From: an uncultured Prevotellaceae bacterium | GTDB taxonomy: Bacteria; Bacteroidota; Bacteroidia; Bacteroidales; Bacteroidaceae | DNA length: 43,706 bases | Direction of reading: 5' to 3' | Assembly (NCBI GenBank): GCA_947166305.1 | Contig: CAMVDV010000026.1 | Span: forward strand, 1-43,706 | In this document: positions 24,253 to 33,576 of the stretch, in pieces | Layout of the letters: each line of letters begins with the position of its first letter | How positions within the stretch are numbered: position 1 is the stretch's first letter | The notes under the pieces: generated by a model | What the model was told of the DNA's origin: nothing | Database searches by the model: none | What the model saw: the letters and a program-made list of their open reading frames with translations, nothing else | Made by a program: the position numbers and the translations under genes

Positions 24253-25113
24253 CTACTGCGGAAGCTCGGGACAACGGCCTGGGAGGCGGTGGAAATAAAC
24301 ACGGCTTCGGTCGATGTGAATAAAGAGGAAGTTTATCAGTTTCAACAAGTTGTGAACAACAGAACGTAGCCATCCGCCACGCTTCAGCGTGTAGAGGAGG
24401 TAAAGATGGTCGGGGGTGCTTTCGTACTGGTCGAGCCGTTGCATGACGGGTCTCAGCCAGTCGGGTACAATTTCCTGATGGATGCGTCGGCACTCTTCCT
24501 CCCCTGCCCCGGGCTGACTGCTGGCTCCGCTCATGTCGTAGCAGCAGACGATGGCATCCACCCGCTGGAACGAAGCTCCGGCAAACAGCATCTCCATCCA
24601 GCGGGCATAGTCGGCACAGACGCCGAAGCTTGGGTCGAAGCCTTTCGCCTGTAGGGCGGAGGTGCGCACGAACATGGCCTGGTGGCAGATGTTGTGGTAG
24701 TAGAAGATGGAGAAGTCCAAGGGGAAGGGCATGCGGCAATGCACCCTTCTGTCGGGATAGACTTTGTACCAGTCGCCATAGACAATGTCGGCCGTGAGCG
24801 GACGGGCAAAGACTTGGCTGAGCGTGTCGGCAGAGAGGTACGTGTCGCCCGAGTTCATGCACGAGATGTACTGTCCGCTGGCATGGCGGATGCCCTTGTT
24901 GATGGCGTCGTAGATGCCCTGGTCCGGCTCGGAGCACCAGTAAGAGAAGAGTTCCCTGTTAGCCTCTATCAGGTCGCGGCTGCCGTCGGTGCTGCCGCCG
25001 TCGATGACGAGCCATTCGTAGTCGCTGAAGGTCTGCTCCCTGACCGACGCAATCGTGCGGGCCAGACCCTCACGGTTGTTGTAGTTGATGGTAATGATGG
25101 ATAGACTTAACAT
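24253..25113 (-). CDS. Family 2 glycosyltransferase
   Basis: A 286-residue GT2 enzyme with LSIITINYNNREGL, EWLVIDGGSTDGSRDLI, DQGIYDAINKGIRHASGQYISCMNSGDTYL (metal site region NSGD) and ICHQAMFVRTSAL. The pattern is that of the WcaA-like subgroup and is closely similar to the gene at 27129-28034. The start at 25113 is an ATG; the in-frame codon 9 bp upstream is TTG. It is last in a six-gene minus-strand series running from 33018, with gaps of 13-61 bp. Confidence 0.9.
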   Translation of the reverse strand: MLSLSIITINYNNREGLARTIASVREQTFSDYEWLVIDGGSTDGSRDLIEANRELFSYWCSEPDQGIYDAINKGIRHASGQYISCMNSGDTYLSADTLSQVFARPLTADIVYGDWYKVYPDRRVHCRMPFPLDFSIFYYHNICHQAMFVRTSALQAKGFDPSFGVCADYARWMEMLFAGASFQRVDAIVCCYDMSGASSQPGAGEEECRRIHQEIVPDWLRPVMQRLDQYESTPDHLYLLYTLKRGGWLRSVVHNLLKLINFLFIHIDRSRVYFHRLPGRCPELPQ

Positions 25114-25174
25114 AACTCTCAATCCTTCTCCCCTTTAATTCTTAATTCTTCTCTCTTAATTCTTAATTTTATCC

Positions 25175-27115
25175 CTACCTGTATCTTATTCCCTTCCAAA
25201 GCTTGAGCAGAGGGAACTTTATATTGTGGAAGCCCTTGCCGCGGTACAGGCGTTTCATGTCGCGAGGGTAGAGTTTGCGTCCCTGCCGGTAGAGCTGCCA
25301 CAGGGCAAACTGCTCCCAGAGGCTCTTCCCCTCCAGCGAGAGATGGCCGATGAAATCCTGGCTGACGTCGGGACAGACATTGCTGGCGCAGCAACTCTCC
25401 TGATTGTAAATCATGGCGGGGCGAGTAGTGGTCCAGATACGGGCTGTGCGCATGATTCCGAAGAGGCTTTCGGCATCCTCGTAGCGACGCAGGTCTTCGC
25501 GGAAAGGATGCTGGAGGAGCAGGCTACGCAACATGACGCACGAGCCGGCAACGGGCATGAAGCGATCCGTACACCAAGCCCGGAAATTGTTCCTCAGCAC
25601 TCCTTCGCGGTACTTGTTGGAGTTCGGCGTAAGCTCTCCGCCGAGCCGCAGCTGATGCGTGCCGCAGAAGAAATGGCAGTCGGGGTGCTCGTGAATCAGC
25701 TTCGCAAAGTGCTCGAGAATGCCGGGCACCAGCTCGTCGTCGGCATCGAGTATCATCACCCAGCGTCCCCTGGCATTCCGTACCCCCATGTTGCGTGCAG
25801 AGGCCGGACCGCCATTGGGCTTCGAGAAGTACCGGATGCGCTCGGAGCAGACTTCCTTAGCACGTTCGAGGCTGCCATCCGTTGAGCCGTCGTTGACGAC
25901 GAGAATCTCGTAGTCCGTGAACGTCTGGGCAAGAACCGACCGAAGCGTCCTGCCTATGTATGCTTCCTTATTATATAGGGGCACGACGATGGAAAGCAGC
26001 GGATTGCCGCATCCCGCTGTCGTGTTCGGGCCTTCGGTACCGCGGAAGACGCTTCCGCAAGCCTCGATGTACTGCTTGCCCCAACGCCTGTCCGGCTCCA
26101 GATAGTTGCCTTCGCCCCACTCGTTCCATGCCTTGATGAAGACCAGCCGCTCCTGTTCCGGCCTGCCGGCTACGTGCTCAGAAGCTATTTCGCAAAGCCG
26201 CGCCCACCCGGCAGGAGTGGAATCGACCAGCATGTGGGCCACCACACCGCTCCGAGGCGAGTGGTCGAAGTCGGGATTGATGCAAGGAAGCACCTCCGGA
26301 TGCTGCGAGAAGATGTCGCGCGTCCTGCTGACATAGTCGTCGTAACGCACCGTATAGGGAATGCCGGAGGCAATAAGGCTGTCGCGCAACTGCCGCTCGC
26401 TCTTGCTGCACTGCCAGGCGTCCACGCTGTCGAGCAACGGGTCGAGGACGAGCGAATCGTAATGATGCCCCTTGTCAGACCATTTGAGGGAGACGGAACC
26501 GATGCAAAGCGCAAAGAAATGGAAGCCGTCGAGTCCGTTCTCGCGGGCCAGAGCGTCCCACTCCTCATGCATGTGCTTGATGTCAATCTTCGAGGGGTCG
26601 AACACGCCGAAAAGCAGCTTGCCGTTCACCTTCATGTAGCGTTTGTCCCGGAAAGCAGGCAGCATCGCATTGAAGTGGGCCACGATGTCCTCCTCGCCGG
26701 GATAGGTCTGCTCCACAAGCAGCTTGTCGGGCAGGTCGGGGTCCCACGTCTTGGAGTACCACGAATGGTTGGCCCAGCAAAGACAGAACGGGAAGTCGGG
26801 CTTCCCGCTGCGCACCACGTCGTCGAACACTTCATGCAGCAGCCGCTTGCCTCCCCCAAACCAGTAATGCCAGTAGCAGAAGCCCTCGATGCCCGCCTCG
26901 CGTGCCAGCTCGGCCTGCTTCTCGCGAGTCTCCGGCACACGCAAGTCGTAGAAACCCAAGTCGCGCGGGATGCGCGGCTGATAGTGCCCGGGGAACAACG
27001 GCGCAGAGCGAGCCACATTGGTCCACTCCGTGAACCCCGGCTCCCACCACTCATCGTTCTCCGGCGTCGGATAGAACTGCGGCAGATAGAATGCTATAGG
27101 GCGTACTTTGTTCAT
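25175..27115 (-). CDS. WbsX-type (GH99-like) domain fused to family 2 glycosyltransferase
   Basis: A 646-residue two-domain protein. Residues 1 to about 345 are a WbsX/GH99-like barrel: PIAFYLPQFYPTPENDEWWEPGFTEWTNV, GFCYWHYWFGGGKRLL, FCLCWANHSW and IKAWNEWGEGNYLEPD. From about residue 370 a GT2 domain follows: LLSIVVPLYNKEAYIG, EILVVNDGSTDGSLERA, GRWVMILDADDELV. Such pairings occur in O-antigen and capsule clusters, where the WbsX part processes or transfers a glycan and the GT2 part adds a sugar. There is no membrane segment. It starts 13 bp after the preceding GT2 gene. Confidence 0.88.
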   Translation of the reverse strand: MNKVRPIAFYLPQFYPTPENDEWWEPGFTEWTNVARSAPLFPGHYQPRIPRDLGFYDLRVPETREKQAELAREAGIEGFCYWHYWFGGGKRLLHEVFDDVVRSGKPDFPFCLCWANHSWYSKTWDPDLPDKLLVEQTYPGEEDIVAHFNAMLPAFRDKRYMKVNGKLLFGVFDPSKIDIKHMHEEWDALARENGLDGFHFFALCIGSVSLKWSDKGHHYDSLVLDPLLDSVDAWQCSKSERQLRDSLIASGIPYTVRYDDYVSRTRDIFSQHPEVLPCINPDFDHSPRSGVVAHMLVDSTPAGWARLCEIASEHVAGRPEQERLVFIKAWNEWGEGNYLEPDRRWGKQYIEACGSVFRGTEGPNTTAGCGNPLLSIVVPLYNKEAYIGRTLRSVLAQTFTDYEILVVNDGSTDGSLERAKEVCSERIRYFSKPNGGPASARNMGVRNARGRWVMILDADDELVPGILEHFAKLIHEHPDCHFFCGTHQLRLGGELTPNSNKYREGVLRNNFRAWCTDRFMPVAGSCVMLRSLLLQHPFREDLRRYEDAESLFGIMRTARIWTTTRPAMIYNQESCCASNVCPDVSQDFIGHLSLEGKSLWEQFALWQLYRQGRKLYPRDMKRLYRGKGFHNIKFPLLKLWKGIRYR

Positions 27116-27128
27116 CAGCTGGTCTTTA

Positions 27129-28034
27129 TCATCTGCACAACAATATATATAATGTCACAAGGTTAGTCACGAGCAACAACGCACAAGCGTAGATGAGCAC
27201 GCGGATAACCCTGTTGTGCTTCCTTCGCTTCTCTTGCAGGAACTTGTAGCCATAGACTGCTTCTATCAGCGACGTCTTACCGTTGTCTGGCTTCCAGTTC
27301 TTCAGCGCATTAAGTTCACGGAGAAGGGGAGCCACATGGCTCATTGTCTTTCTCCAAGGCTCAGCGTAGTACCTTTCGTTGATACGTTTGATGTCGGCCT
27401 GCCGCTTTTCCTTAAGCTCGTCAGACGCATTGTCGCCCGTGCTCAAGCCTCCGACCATGAAGTTACAGATAAGCACATCGACTCTCTTGAAGTTTTTGCC
27501 TTGCATGTAGAGGGCGAGCCATTCTTCCCAATCGGCATAGATGGGGAAGCTCTCGTCGTAAGGTCTGGCCAGAACAGCCTCACGCTTTATCAGCATTGCC
27601 TGGTGGCACATGTTGTCGTCGAAGAAGTAAGCCAAGTCGGCCACCTCTGGCACGTTGCCTTCAATCTTCTTGCCGTCCTCGAAGATAAGCTGCCAGCTTC
27701 CGTAGATGACATCAGCATCGCTTTCCTCTTCGAACACTTTCTCAAGCACATCGTCGGCATAGAAGGAATCGCCCGAATTCATGTAGATGCAGTACTCGCC
27801 CTTGGCGTGTTGCGTTCCTTTATTCTGTGCATTGTAAACACCCTTATCAGGCTCTGAGCACCAGAAGGCAAGTTCGCTGTCGTGCTCCTCGAGGAACTGC
27901 TTCGTGCCGTCTGTGCTGCCACCGTCAATAACGAGCCACTCATAGTCGCGGAACGTCTGGCGACGGATGCTTTCATAGGTTGTTTTCAGGCCTTCGAGGT
28001 TATTATAAGCGATGGTGATAATACTGACTTTCAT
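27129..28034 (-). CDS. Family 2 glycosyltransferase with C-terminal membrane anchor
   Basis: A 301-residue GT2 protein: VSIITIAYNNLEGLKTTYESI, EWLVIDGGSTDGTKQFL, DKGVYNAQNKGTQHAKGEYCIYMNSGDSFY, MCHQAMLIKREAVL. A basic stretch (KFLQEKRRKHNRVIRVL) leads into a single hydrophobic helix at the end (IYACALLLVTNLVTLYILL), so it is probably tethered to the inner membrane. The GT4 gene before it has the same basic-plus-helix ending, which suggests both enzymes work on the same lipid-linked acceptor. The gap to that gene is 30 bp. Confidence 0.9.
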   Translation of the reverse strand: MKVSIITIAYNNLEGLKTTYESIRRQTFRDYEWLVIDGGSTDGTKQFLEEHDSELAFWCSEPDKGVYNAQNKGTQHAKGEYCIYMNSGDSFYADDVLEKVFEEESDADVIYGSWQLIFEDGKKIEGNVPEVADLAYFFDDNMCHQAMLIKREAVLARPYDESFPIYADWEEWLALYMQGKNFKRVDVLICNFMVGGLSTGDNASDELKEKRQADIKRINERYYAEPWRKTMSHVAPLLRELNALKNWKPDNGKTSLIEAVYGYKFLQEKRRKHNRVIRVLIYACALLLVTNLVTLYILLCR

Positions 28035-28064
28035 TTCTTTTTGTTTAGCTAATACTCTTCTATT

Positions 28065-29201
28065 TTACCTTATAAAGACAAGCGCAAGCAGAGTGACTGC
28101 AAGGGCGATGCAGAGCCAAATCAAGGCCCGAATGGCACGGAGATGCTTCCGGCTCTTTGCCTCGTAGTACGTCTGGAGGCTCGTCGTCTGCTGTTGTTGT
28201 TCTGCAATTTGTGCCTGTAGCCTCTTGCTATTGTCGAGGACGGCTCCCAGTTCGCGGGCATTCGCTTCTTGCGTTTCAAGCATTTTTGCCTTCTGTGCGA
28301 TGAGTTTCCGCTTGAAATCGATGCCCAGATAGATGCCCAGATAGGCCTCGACAGCCTTCTCTATATTGAGATGCTCAAGGGCGTACTTACGCCCCCATGC
28401 TGCCAGTTCGGGGCTGTACTTATGCATTTCTTGTATGAAAGCTTGCTCGTCATACTTCAAGCGGCTGGCCCTACCCGAGCAGTTACACAGCATACTGCCT
28501 TCGATGCTTTCAGGTGTGAGCATCCCGTCTCCAAGGAACTCGCCCATGTATTGCCTGTAGTCATAGACCAGCACACAGCGTCCGCAAGCCATTGCGTCGT
28601 AGGCCGACCGTCCCAAGCCCACGACGAGGTCGCTCTCGTTGATTAGGTCTTCTATCGACCATACGTTGTCTGTGAACTTGTTACTCTGAAGAAAACGGAT
28701 GCCTTCCTGCTGGCAGCATTGGCGGATGAAATCGTTGGCTATGTCGCTTTGGCAAAGGGACAGGACGGTTTTCAGTGTCGGCGAGGCGGGTTTCTTAGGG
28801 AAGAAGCGGTTGCAGTCGATGCCGTTGGCGATGACGGCTACTGCCTGGAAGCCTTTGCCCAGCAGGTGTTTTCTGACTTCTTCCGACACAGCGACGTAGG
28901 CATCGGCATAGGGCGACGGCTGCTCCAGTTCAGCGATGTGGCCGTGACAGGTCTGGATGGTGTAGCCTAAAGGCCACAGTTGCTCGACAACCGTAGTGTG
29001 ATTGGCCAAGATGAGGTCGTAATGGTCGGACGACATGAAGGGTACTCCCTTCTCTTCCAGCAACGTGGAGACTGCTCCTCGAATGATGGCGAAGTGCTCC
29101 ACGTCGTGCCCCAGCCGCTTCAGCTCCATGGCAAGGGCGTAGGTGTAGTTCTCTGTTCCGCCGGTCTTGGCGAGATAGTGAGTGCCCAGAAGTATGTTCA
29201 T
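28065..29201 (-). CDS. Family 4-like glycosyltransferase with coiled coil and membrane anchor
   Basis: A 378-residue GT-B-type enzyme. ILLGTHYLAKTGGTENYTYALAMELKRLGHDVEHF is the N-terminal glycine-rich start, and ADAYVAVSEEVRKHLLGKGFQAVAVIANGIDCNRFFP and LVVGLGRSAYDAMACGRCVLVYD the donor-binding half (EX7E-like region replaced by GRSAYDAMACG). Residues about 300-350 are a heptad-rich coiled coil, followed by a single C-terminal helix (LIWLCIALAVTLLALVFI). The start at 29201 lies 13 bp after the ABC exporter stop; the longer open frame upstream lies inside the exporter gene and is rejected. Confidence 0.85.
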   Translation of the reverse strand: MNILLGTHYLAKTGGTENYTYALAMELKRLGHDVEHFAIIRGAVSTLLEEKGVPFMSSDHYDLILANHTTVVEQLWPLGYTIQTCHGHIAELEQPSPYADAYVAVSEEVRKHLLGKGFQAVAVIANGIDCNRFFPKKPASPTLKTVLSLCQSDIANDFIRQCCQQEGIRFLQSNKFTDNVWSIEDLINESDLVVGLGRSAYDAMACGRCVLVYDYRQYMGEFLGDGMLTPESIEGSMLCNCSGRASRLKYDEQAFIQEMHKYSPELAAWGRKYALEHLNIEKAVEAYLGIYLGIDFKRKLIAQKAKMLETQEANARELGAVLDNSKRLQAQIAEQQQQTTSLQTYYEAKSRKHLRAIRALIWLCIALAVTLLALVFIR

Positions 29202-29214
29202 CGTGCTTTTTGGT

Positions 29215-31050
29215 TCAGAGTTGCTGCATGTCGTAGAGGCGTTTGTAGTAGCCGTCGCGGGCGATGAGCTCGTCGTGCTGTCCGCTTTCCACGATTTCTC
29301 CCTCGTAGAGGACGTGGATGATGTCTGCGTTCTTGATGGTGGAGAGGCGGTGTGCGATGGCAATGGTGGTGCGCGACTGCATGAGGCGGTCGAGGGCTTC
29401 CTGCACGAGGTGTTCGCTTTCGGTGTCGAGGGCTGACGTTGCCTCGTCGAGGATGAGGATGGGTGGGTTCTTGAGAATGGCTCGGGCGATGCTGACGCGC
29501 TGCCTTTGTCCGCCAGAGAGACGGCTGCCACGGTCGCCGATAACGGTGTTATAGCCTTGCTCTGTTTCCATGATGAAGTCGTGGGCGTTGGCTATCTTGG
29601 CAGCTTCGATGACTTGCTCCATCGTGGCGTTCTCCACTCCGAAAGTGATGTTGTTGTAGAAGGTGTCGTTGAAGAGGATGGCTTCCTGGTTGACGTTGCC
29701 GATGAGGGCGCGGAGGTCGTGGATGCGGACGTCGCGGAGGTCTTTGCCGTCGATGGTGATGCTGCCTGAGCTGACATCATGGTAACGTGGAATGAGGTCG
29801 ACGAGTGTGGATTTTCCGCTACCCGACTGCCCTACGAGTGCCACGGTCTTTCCTTTGGGTACGCGGAGGTTGATGTGTCGCAGCACGTCGCGTCCTTCGG
29901 TGTAGTGGAAGCTGACATCGTGGAGTTCTACGGCTTGGTCGAAGCTCTGGAGGGGCAGCGGCCGCTCTTTCTCCTTGATGGGGTTTTCGGCCTTGAGGAT
30001 GTAGTCGATGCGCTCCATTGAGGTGAGTCCGAGTGGAATCATGTAGGCTTGCCGGGTGAGGTCTTTGATGGGATTGATGACGCTGTAGAGGATGACCATG
30101 TAGAAGATGAAGGTGGAGGCGTCGATGAAGCCTTCGCCTTCGAGTATGAGCCATCCTCCGAAGAGCAGAACGACCACGATGATGATGGTTCCCATAGTTT
30201 CTGAGACGGGATGGGCAGCGTTGATGCGCATCATCATGCTTATCATGCCTCGGCGGAACTCATTATTTATATAGTTGAATCGGCGGGCCATCTTGTCTTC
30301 GGCAATGAAGGCTTTGACGATACGCAGCCCGCTGAGCGTCTCTTCTATCTGGGCCATGATTTCTGAAAGGCCTGCCTGAACGCTGGCGGACTGGTTCTTG
30401 AGCCGCTTCGTGACGGTGCCCATGAGCCAGGCGGCAGGAGGGGTGACGACGAGGACGAAGACGGTGAGCTGCCAACTGACGGTGAAGAGTGTGACAAAGC
30501 AAATGATGATGGCGATGGGCTGCTGTATGAGTGTGGAGATGGCCGAGGTGACGGAGTTCTCCACCACTTGGATGTCGGTGCTCATGCGGACGATGATGTC
30601 GCCTTTCCTCTCGGCCGAGAAGAAGCTCAGGGGCAGGCGCATCACCTTATTATACATGTCCATGCGTATGTCTCGCACCACGCCTGTGGAGAGCGGCATC
30701 ATGATGTTGGCCGCACCCCAATAGCCGATGCACTTCAAGGCGGTCATGACGATGAGGATAGCCCCCATGAGGCAGAGGGTGAGGAAGGCGCCGTGGCTGG
30801 CAATGAGCTGTTGCACCCAGGCATAAGCATTGTTGACTATGAGGTCTTTGTTGAGGCTCTTCCAGGTCCAAGGCTGGTAGGTATAGACGTTCTGGTCTAT
30901 CTTGAAGAGGATGTTGAGGATGGGGATGAGCACTACGAAGGAGAAGACGTTGAGCCACTGTGCCACGAAGTTGAGCACGATGGACCAGACGATGTACATC
31001 TTGTAGGGCCGGAAATAGCGTCGGACTATGTCGAGGAATTGTTTAATCAT
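29215..31050 (-). CDS. ABC transporter, fused permease and ATPase (MsbA-like exporter)
   Basis: A 611-residue type I exporter half-transporter. Six membrane helices occupy residues 1 to about 330. The ATPase has Walker A GQSGSGKST (about 406-414), the signature LSGGQRQRVSIARAI (about 510), Walker B LILDEATSALD and the H-loop AHRLSTI. MsbA-like proteins flip lipid-linked molecules across the inner membrane as homodimers. Placed in the middle of glycosyltransferase genes, it is a good candidate to export their lipid-linked product. It follows the LTA-synthase-like gene by 54 bp, a space largely taken by a repeat array. Confidence 0.92.
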   Translation of the reverse strand: MIKQFLDIVRRYFRPYKMYIVWSIVLNFVAQWLNVFSFVVLIPILNILFKIDQNVYTYQPWTWKSLNKDLIVNNAYAWVQQLIASHGAFLTLCLMGAILIVMTALKCIGYWGAANIMMPLSTGVVRDIRMDMYNKVMRLPLSFFSAERKGDIIVRMSTDIQVVENSVTSAISTLIQQPIAIIICFVTLFTVSWQLTVFVLVVTPPAAWLMGTVTKRLKNQSASVQAGLSEIMAQIEETLSGLRIVKAFIAEDKMARRFNYINNEFRRGMISMMMRINAAHPVSETMGTIIIVVVLLFGGWLILEGEGFIDASTFIFYMVILYSVINPIKDLTRQAYMIPLGLTSMERIDYILKAENPIKEKERPLPLQSFDQAVELHDVSFHYTEGRDVLRHINLRVPKGKTVALVGQSGSGKSTLVDLIPRYHDVSSGSITIDGKDLRDVRIHDLRALIGNVNQEAILFNDTFYNNITFGVENATMEQVIEAAKIANAHDFIMETEQGYNTVIGDRGSRLSGGQRQRVSIARAILKNPPILILDEATSALDTESEHLVQEALDRLMQSRTTIAIAHRLSTIKNADIIHVLYEGEIVESGQHDELIARDGYYKRLYDMQQL

Positions 31051-31087
31051 CTCTTGGTTTTGGGTTCCTTGGTTGTGTCTTTTGAAA

Positions 31088-31175
31088 CGCAGCGTGCGGC
31101 GTTGCTAATCGCGGCGTGCGGCGTTGGCAGTCGCAGCGTGCGGCGATGGCGATCGCAGCGTGCGGAGTTTTTCGT
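31088..31175. repeat. 22-bp-pitch array overlapping the end of the sulfatase-like gene
   Basis: Cores begin at 31088 (CGCAGCGTGCGGCG), 31110 (CGCGGCGTGCGGCG), 31132 (CGCAGCGTGCGGCG) and 31154 (CGCAGCGTGCGGAG), linkers ttgctaat, ttggcagt, atggcgat, tttttcgt. Units 2-4 lie inside the open frame of the gene at 31105-33018 and encode its last 20 or so residues. Confidence 0.87.
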
Positions 31176-33018
31176 CGAGCTGGTCGTAGCTTGTCTGCAT
31201 GATAGCCTTGGCGCGCATGGCTCGCAGTCCGCCGTCGGCAGGTTGCTCCAGCAGGGTGGCGTCGCCCTCGATGTCGCAGATGGTCGTGCCGGTGCTGTCG
31301 GCAAAGAGCACACCTGCAGGCCAGTTGCTATAGACGAAGGGGTAGGTGTAGGTACGGCTCAGCACGTTGCGGCTCCAGGGGAAGTTCTGGTGTGGGATTC
31401 CCATTTGTGAGAGCAGCGTGGCGGGCAGGTCGCTCTGGTTCATGAGCACGTTTATGGCGCGAGGCTGGCGGACGGCTCCTCCCAGCCAGAGCATCGGGGA
31501 ATGGAAGAAGCCAGGGTCCTTGTAGCTCTGTCGGTAGAGATAGCCGTGGTCGGGCAGGATGACGACGAGCAAGCTGTCCCATTGCGGCAATTGTCGCAGT
31601 GAGTCGACCATGCAGCCGATGCTGTGGTCGGTATAGGCAAAGGCGTTGAGCACCTTGTCGGGCAGGCGATGGTAGGGCACGTCCCACGGCTCGTGGCTCG
31701 AAATCGTCTGCGCCACCATGAAGTGCCGCCCGCCCTTCCATCCCTTCACGAGCTGGCAGGTCTTTTGCAAGGCTGTGCTGTCGCAGACGCCCCACGACTC
31801 CCATTCTGCATCATCCCACATGGAGAGCATCTCGTCGCCGCGGGTCTTGCGCTCGCCGGGGGCGGCGGGGACGGGAGTAAAGATGTCCTTGAAGTCCATG
31901 TCCTCCACATACTTTCGTTTGCCCATGTTCGTCATGGCGCCACCATAGAGGAAGGCTGTCTCGTATCCCTCCCTGCCCAGCGAGCGGGCAAGCGAGGGGA
32001 GGAAGGCGTGGGTCTCTGCCTGCTTCATCAGTCCCACGTCGGCATAGCTCAGCCATCCGCTGAAGGCCGAGACGGTGCCCCTGTCCGTGCGGAAGGAATT
32101 GCTGTAGTAGTTTTGCCAAAAGACGCCTTCGGGGATGAGACGGCTCAGGCATGGTGCCACGCCGGGCACGCCGCCAAGCTCCTCCACGAAGCGGCTTCCG
32201 AAGCTCTCCACGAAGACTACCAGGATATCGGGCCGCCTCGTCAGCAGCAACGTGTCCTGTATGTCGTCGGCAGGCTCGGGATAGAGTCCTTTGAAGTAGT
32301 CGGTGAGGTCGGCCTCGGACAAGAAGTCGTAGCGAACGGAGTAGTCGTCCCGCAGACGGATGCTTCGTGCGAAGGCATAGACGGGGTTGACGGCCGCATG
32401 GTCGGCAAGCTGTGTGGGGTGAGACTTTGCAGTATAGACGTCGCCAGGCTCCATGAAGCAGAAAGCCGAGACGAGCAAGAATGTCCAGATGATGCTGATG
32501 TTGCGCATCCAAAGGCGCTCCGTGCGGCCCGACGGCAAAGCCTTGGGCGTGAGGAAGACGCAGGGGATGACAATCCAAAGCAACAGTGCGACGAACGCAA
32601 TCACCCGCACCAGAATGAATCCGAGACTGACGCTATTGGTAGCACCCTCGGGCGATGCGGCATAACTCAGCACCACCATCGAGAGCTTGAACTGCCAGAA
32701 CTCATACATCACGCAGTCGGCCACGATGATGGCGGCCACGGTCAGACCCATAATTATATAATAAGGTATGAGCCAAGCCCTGAGCTTCAGCCCGGGAGCC
32801 TTCAGCGCGAGCAATCCCACGAGCCACGGCACGGCGAGCAACACGGCAGCCACCATGAGGTCGTGCCCAACGAAGCCACGCCAGCAGGCACTCGCCGCAT
32901 CCATGAGCGACAGCGCCTCCACGTCCCTGTTGTAAAGGATGAACCCCACCCTGCCCAACAGGAAGACGATGAGTAAATGGCAGTATAGATACTCCAGGAA
33001 GTGTATGCGTTGCTTCAT
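31105..33018 (-). CDS. LTA-synthase-like sulfatase-fold membrane phosphotransferase
   Basis: A 637-residue protein with about five N-terminal membrane helices (FLEYLYCHLLIVFLLGRVGFI, LMVAAVLLAVPWLVGLLAL, AWLIPYYIIMGLTVAAIIVAD, FILVRVIAFVALLLWIVIPC, ISIIWTFLLVSAFCF) and a periplasmic alkaline-phosphatase-fold domain. PDILVVFVESFGSRF supplies the metal-binding Glu, FRTDRGTVSAFSG the likely Thr nucleophile (about residue 311) and ILPDHGYLY the late metal ligands. Relatives transfer phosphoglycerol or phosphoethanolamine onto glycans or lipids. Its gene leads the six-gene glycan series. The C-terminal tail (LRSPSPHAATANAARRD) is encoded by repeat-array units, so the ancestral stop probably lay earlier. 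Confidence 0.88.
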   Translation of the reverse strand: MKQRIHFLEYLYCHLLIVFLLGRVGFILYNRDVEALSLMDAASACWRGFVGHDLMVAAVLLAVPWLVGLLALKAPGLKLRAWLIPYYIIMGLTVAAIIVADCVMYEFWQFKLSMVVLSYAASPEGATNSVSLGFILVRVIAFVALLLWIVIPCVFLTPKALPSGRTERLWMRNISIIWTFLLVSAFCFMEPGDVYTAKSHPTQLADHAAVNPVYAFARSIRLRDDYSVRYDFLSEADLTDYFKGLYPEPADDIQDTLLLTRRPDILVVFVESFGSRFVEELGGVPGVAPCLSRLIPEGVFWQNYYSNSFRTDRGTVSAFSGWLSYADVGLMKQAETHAFLPSLARSLGREGYETAFLYGGAMTNMGKRKYVEDMDFKDIFTPVPAAPGERKTRGDEMLSMWDDAEWESWGVCDSTALQKTCQLVKGWKGGRHFMVAQTISSHEPWDVPYHRLPDKVLNAFAYTDHSIGCMVDSLRQLPQWDSLLVVILPDHGYLYRQSYKDPGFFHSPMLWLGGAVRQPRAINVLMNQSDLPATLLSQMGIPHQNFPWSRNVLSRTYTYPFVYSNWPAGVLFADSTGTTICDIEGDATLLEQPADGGLRAMRAKAIMQTSYDQLDEKLRTLRSPSPHAATANAARRD

Positions 33019-33078
33019 TTCATTGACTTTTGAGCTATGGGCACTGACCGTTTATTCCCACAGAAGGGGCTCTGGGAG

Positions 33079-33507
33079 TCATTTCCGCCCGAAGTCGGCC
33101 GGAATCTCTCCCCATTCCTCGGTATTCCACTTCAGCACTTCCGCATGACGCGGGTTCTGCCAGAGCCAGTTCTCGGCGCGTGCCACGAGATCGAGTGCCT
33201 CGGCCGTCTCAGGCGTGCGCTTCAGCGTGGTCTTGGCTTTCCGGTTTCTCACCCAGGCCATGCCGCTCACGCTGTCGCTGTACACCCTCATCTGCCATCC
33301 GTTCTGCTTGATGAGGGCCAGGGCGTGGACAATGGCGAGGAACTCCCCTATGTTGTTCGTGCCGGGGATAGGCCCGAAGTGGAAGAGCCTCTGCTCGTTG
33401 CCGAGGTAGACGCCTTGATACTCCATCGCACCCGGGTTCCCGCTGCAGCCGGCATCCACGGCGATGGCGTTGAAGTCCACCTTGTCCTTCAGCAATTCAT
33501 AGTTCAT
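33079..33507 (-). CDS. RNase HI-like protein
   Basis: A 142-residue single-domain RNase H fold. AIAVDAGCSGNPGAMEYQGVYL gives the first catalytic Asp (Asp18), NNIGEFLAIVHALALI the Glu, and RVYSDSVSGMAWV the second Asp; a fourth acidic position is less certain. It probably cuts RNA in RNA-DNA hybrids. The C-terminus EEWGEIPADFGRK is typical of a short Bacteroidetes type. It lies between argS and the sulfatase-like gene on the same strand. The region before the start, 33508-33576, holds AATTCATAATT-type AT repeats and a small pyrimidine/purine hairpin. Confidence 0.85.
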   Translation of the reverse strand: MNYELLKDKVDFNAIAVDAGCSGNPGAMEYQGVYLGNEQRLFHFGPIPGTNNIGEFLAIVHALALIKQNGWQMRVYSDSVSGMAWVRNRKAKTTLKRTPETAEALDLVARAENWLWQNPRHAEVLKWNTEEWGEIPADFGRK

Positions 33508-33576
33508 AATTCACAATTCATCATTTCGCGGTGAGGAAATCTCTCTTCCCAAGAGGGAGAGAGGCATGAGGCTTCC

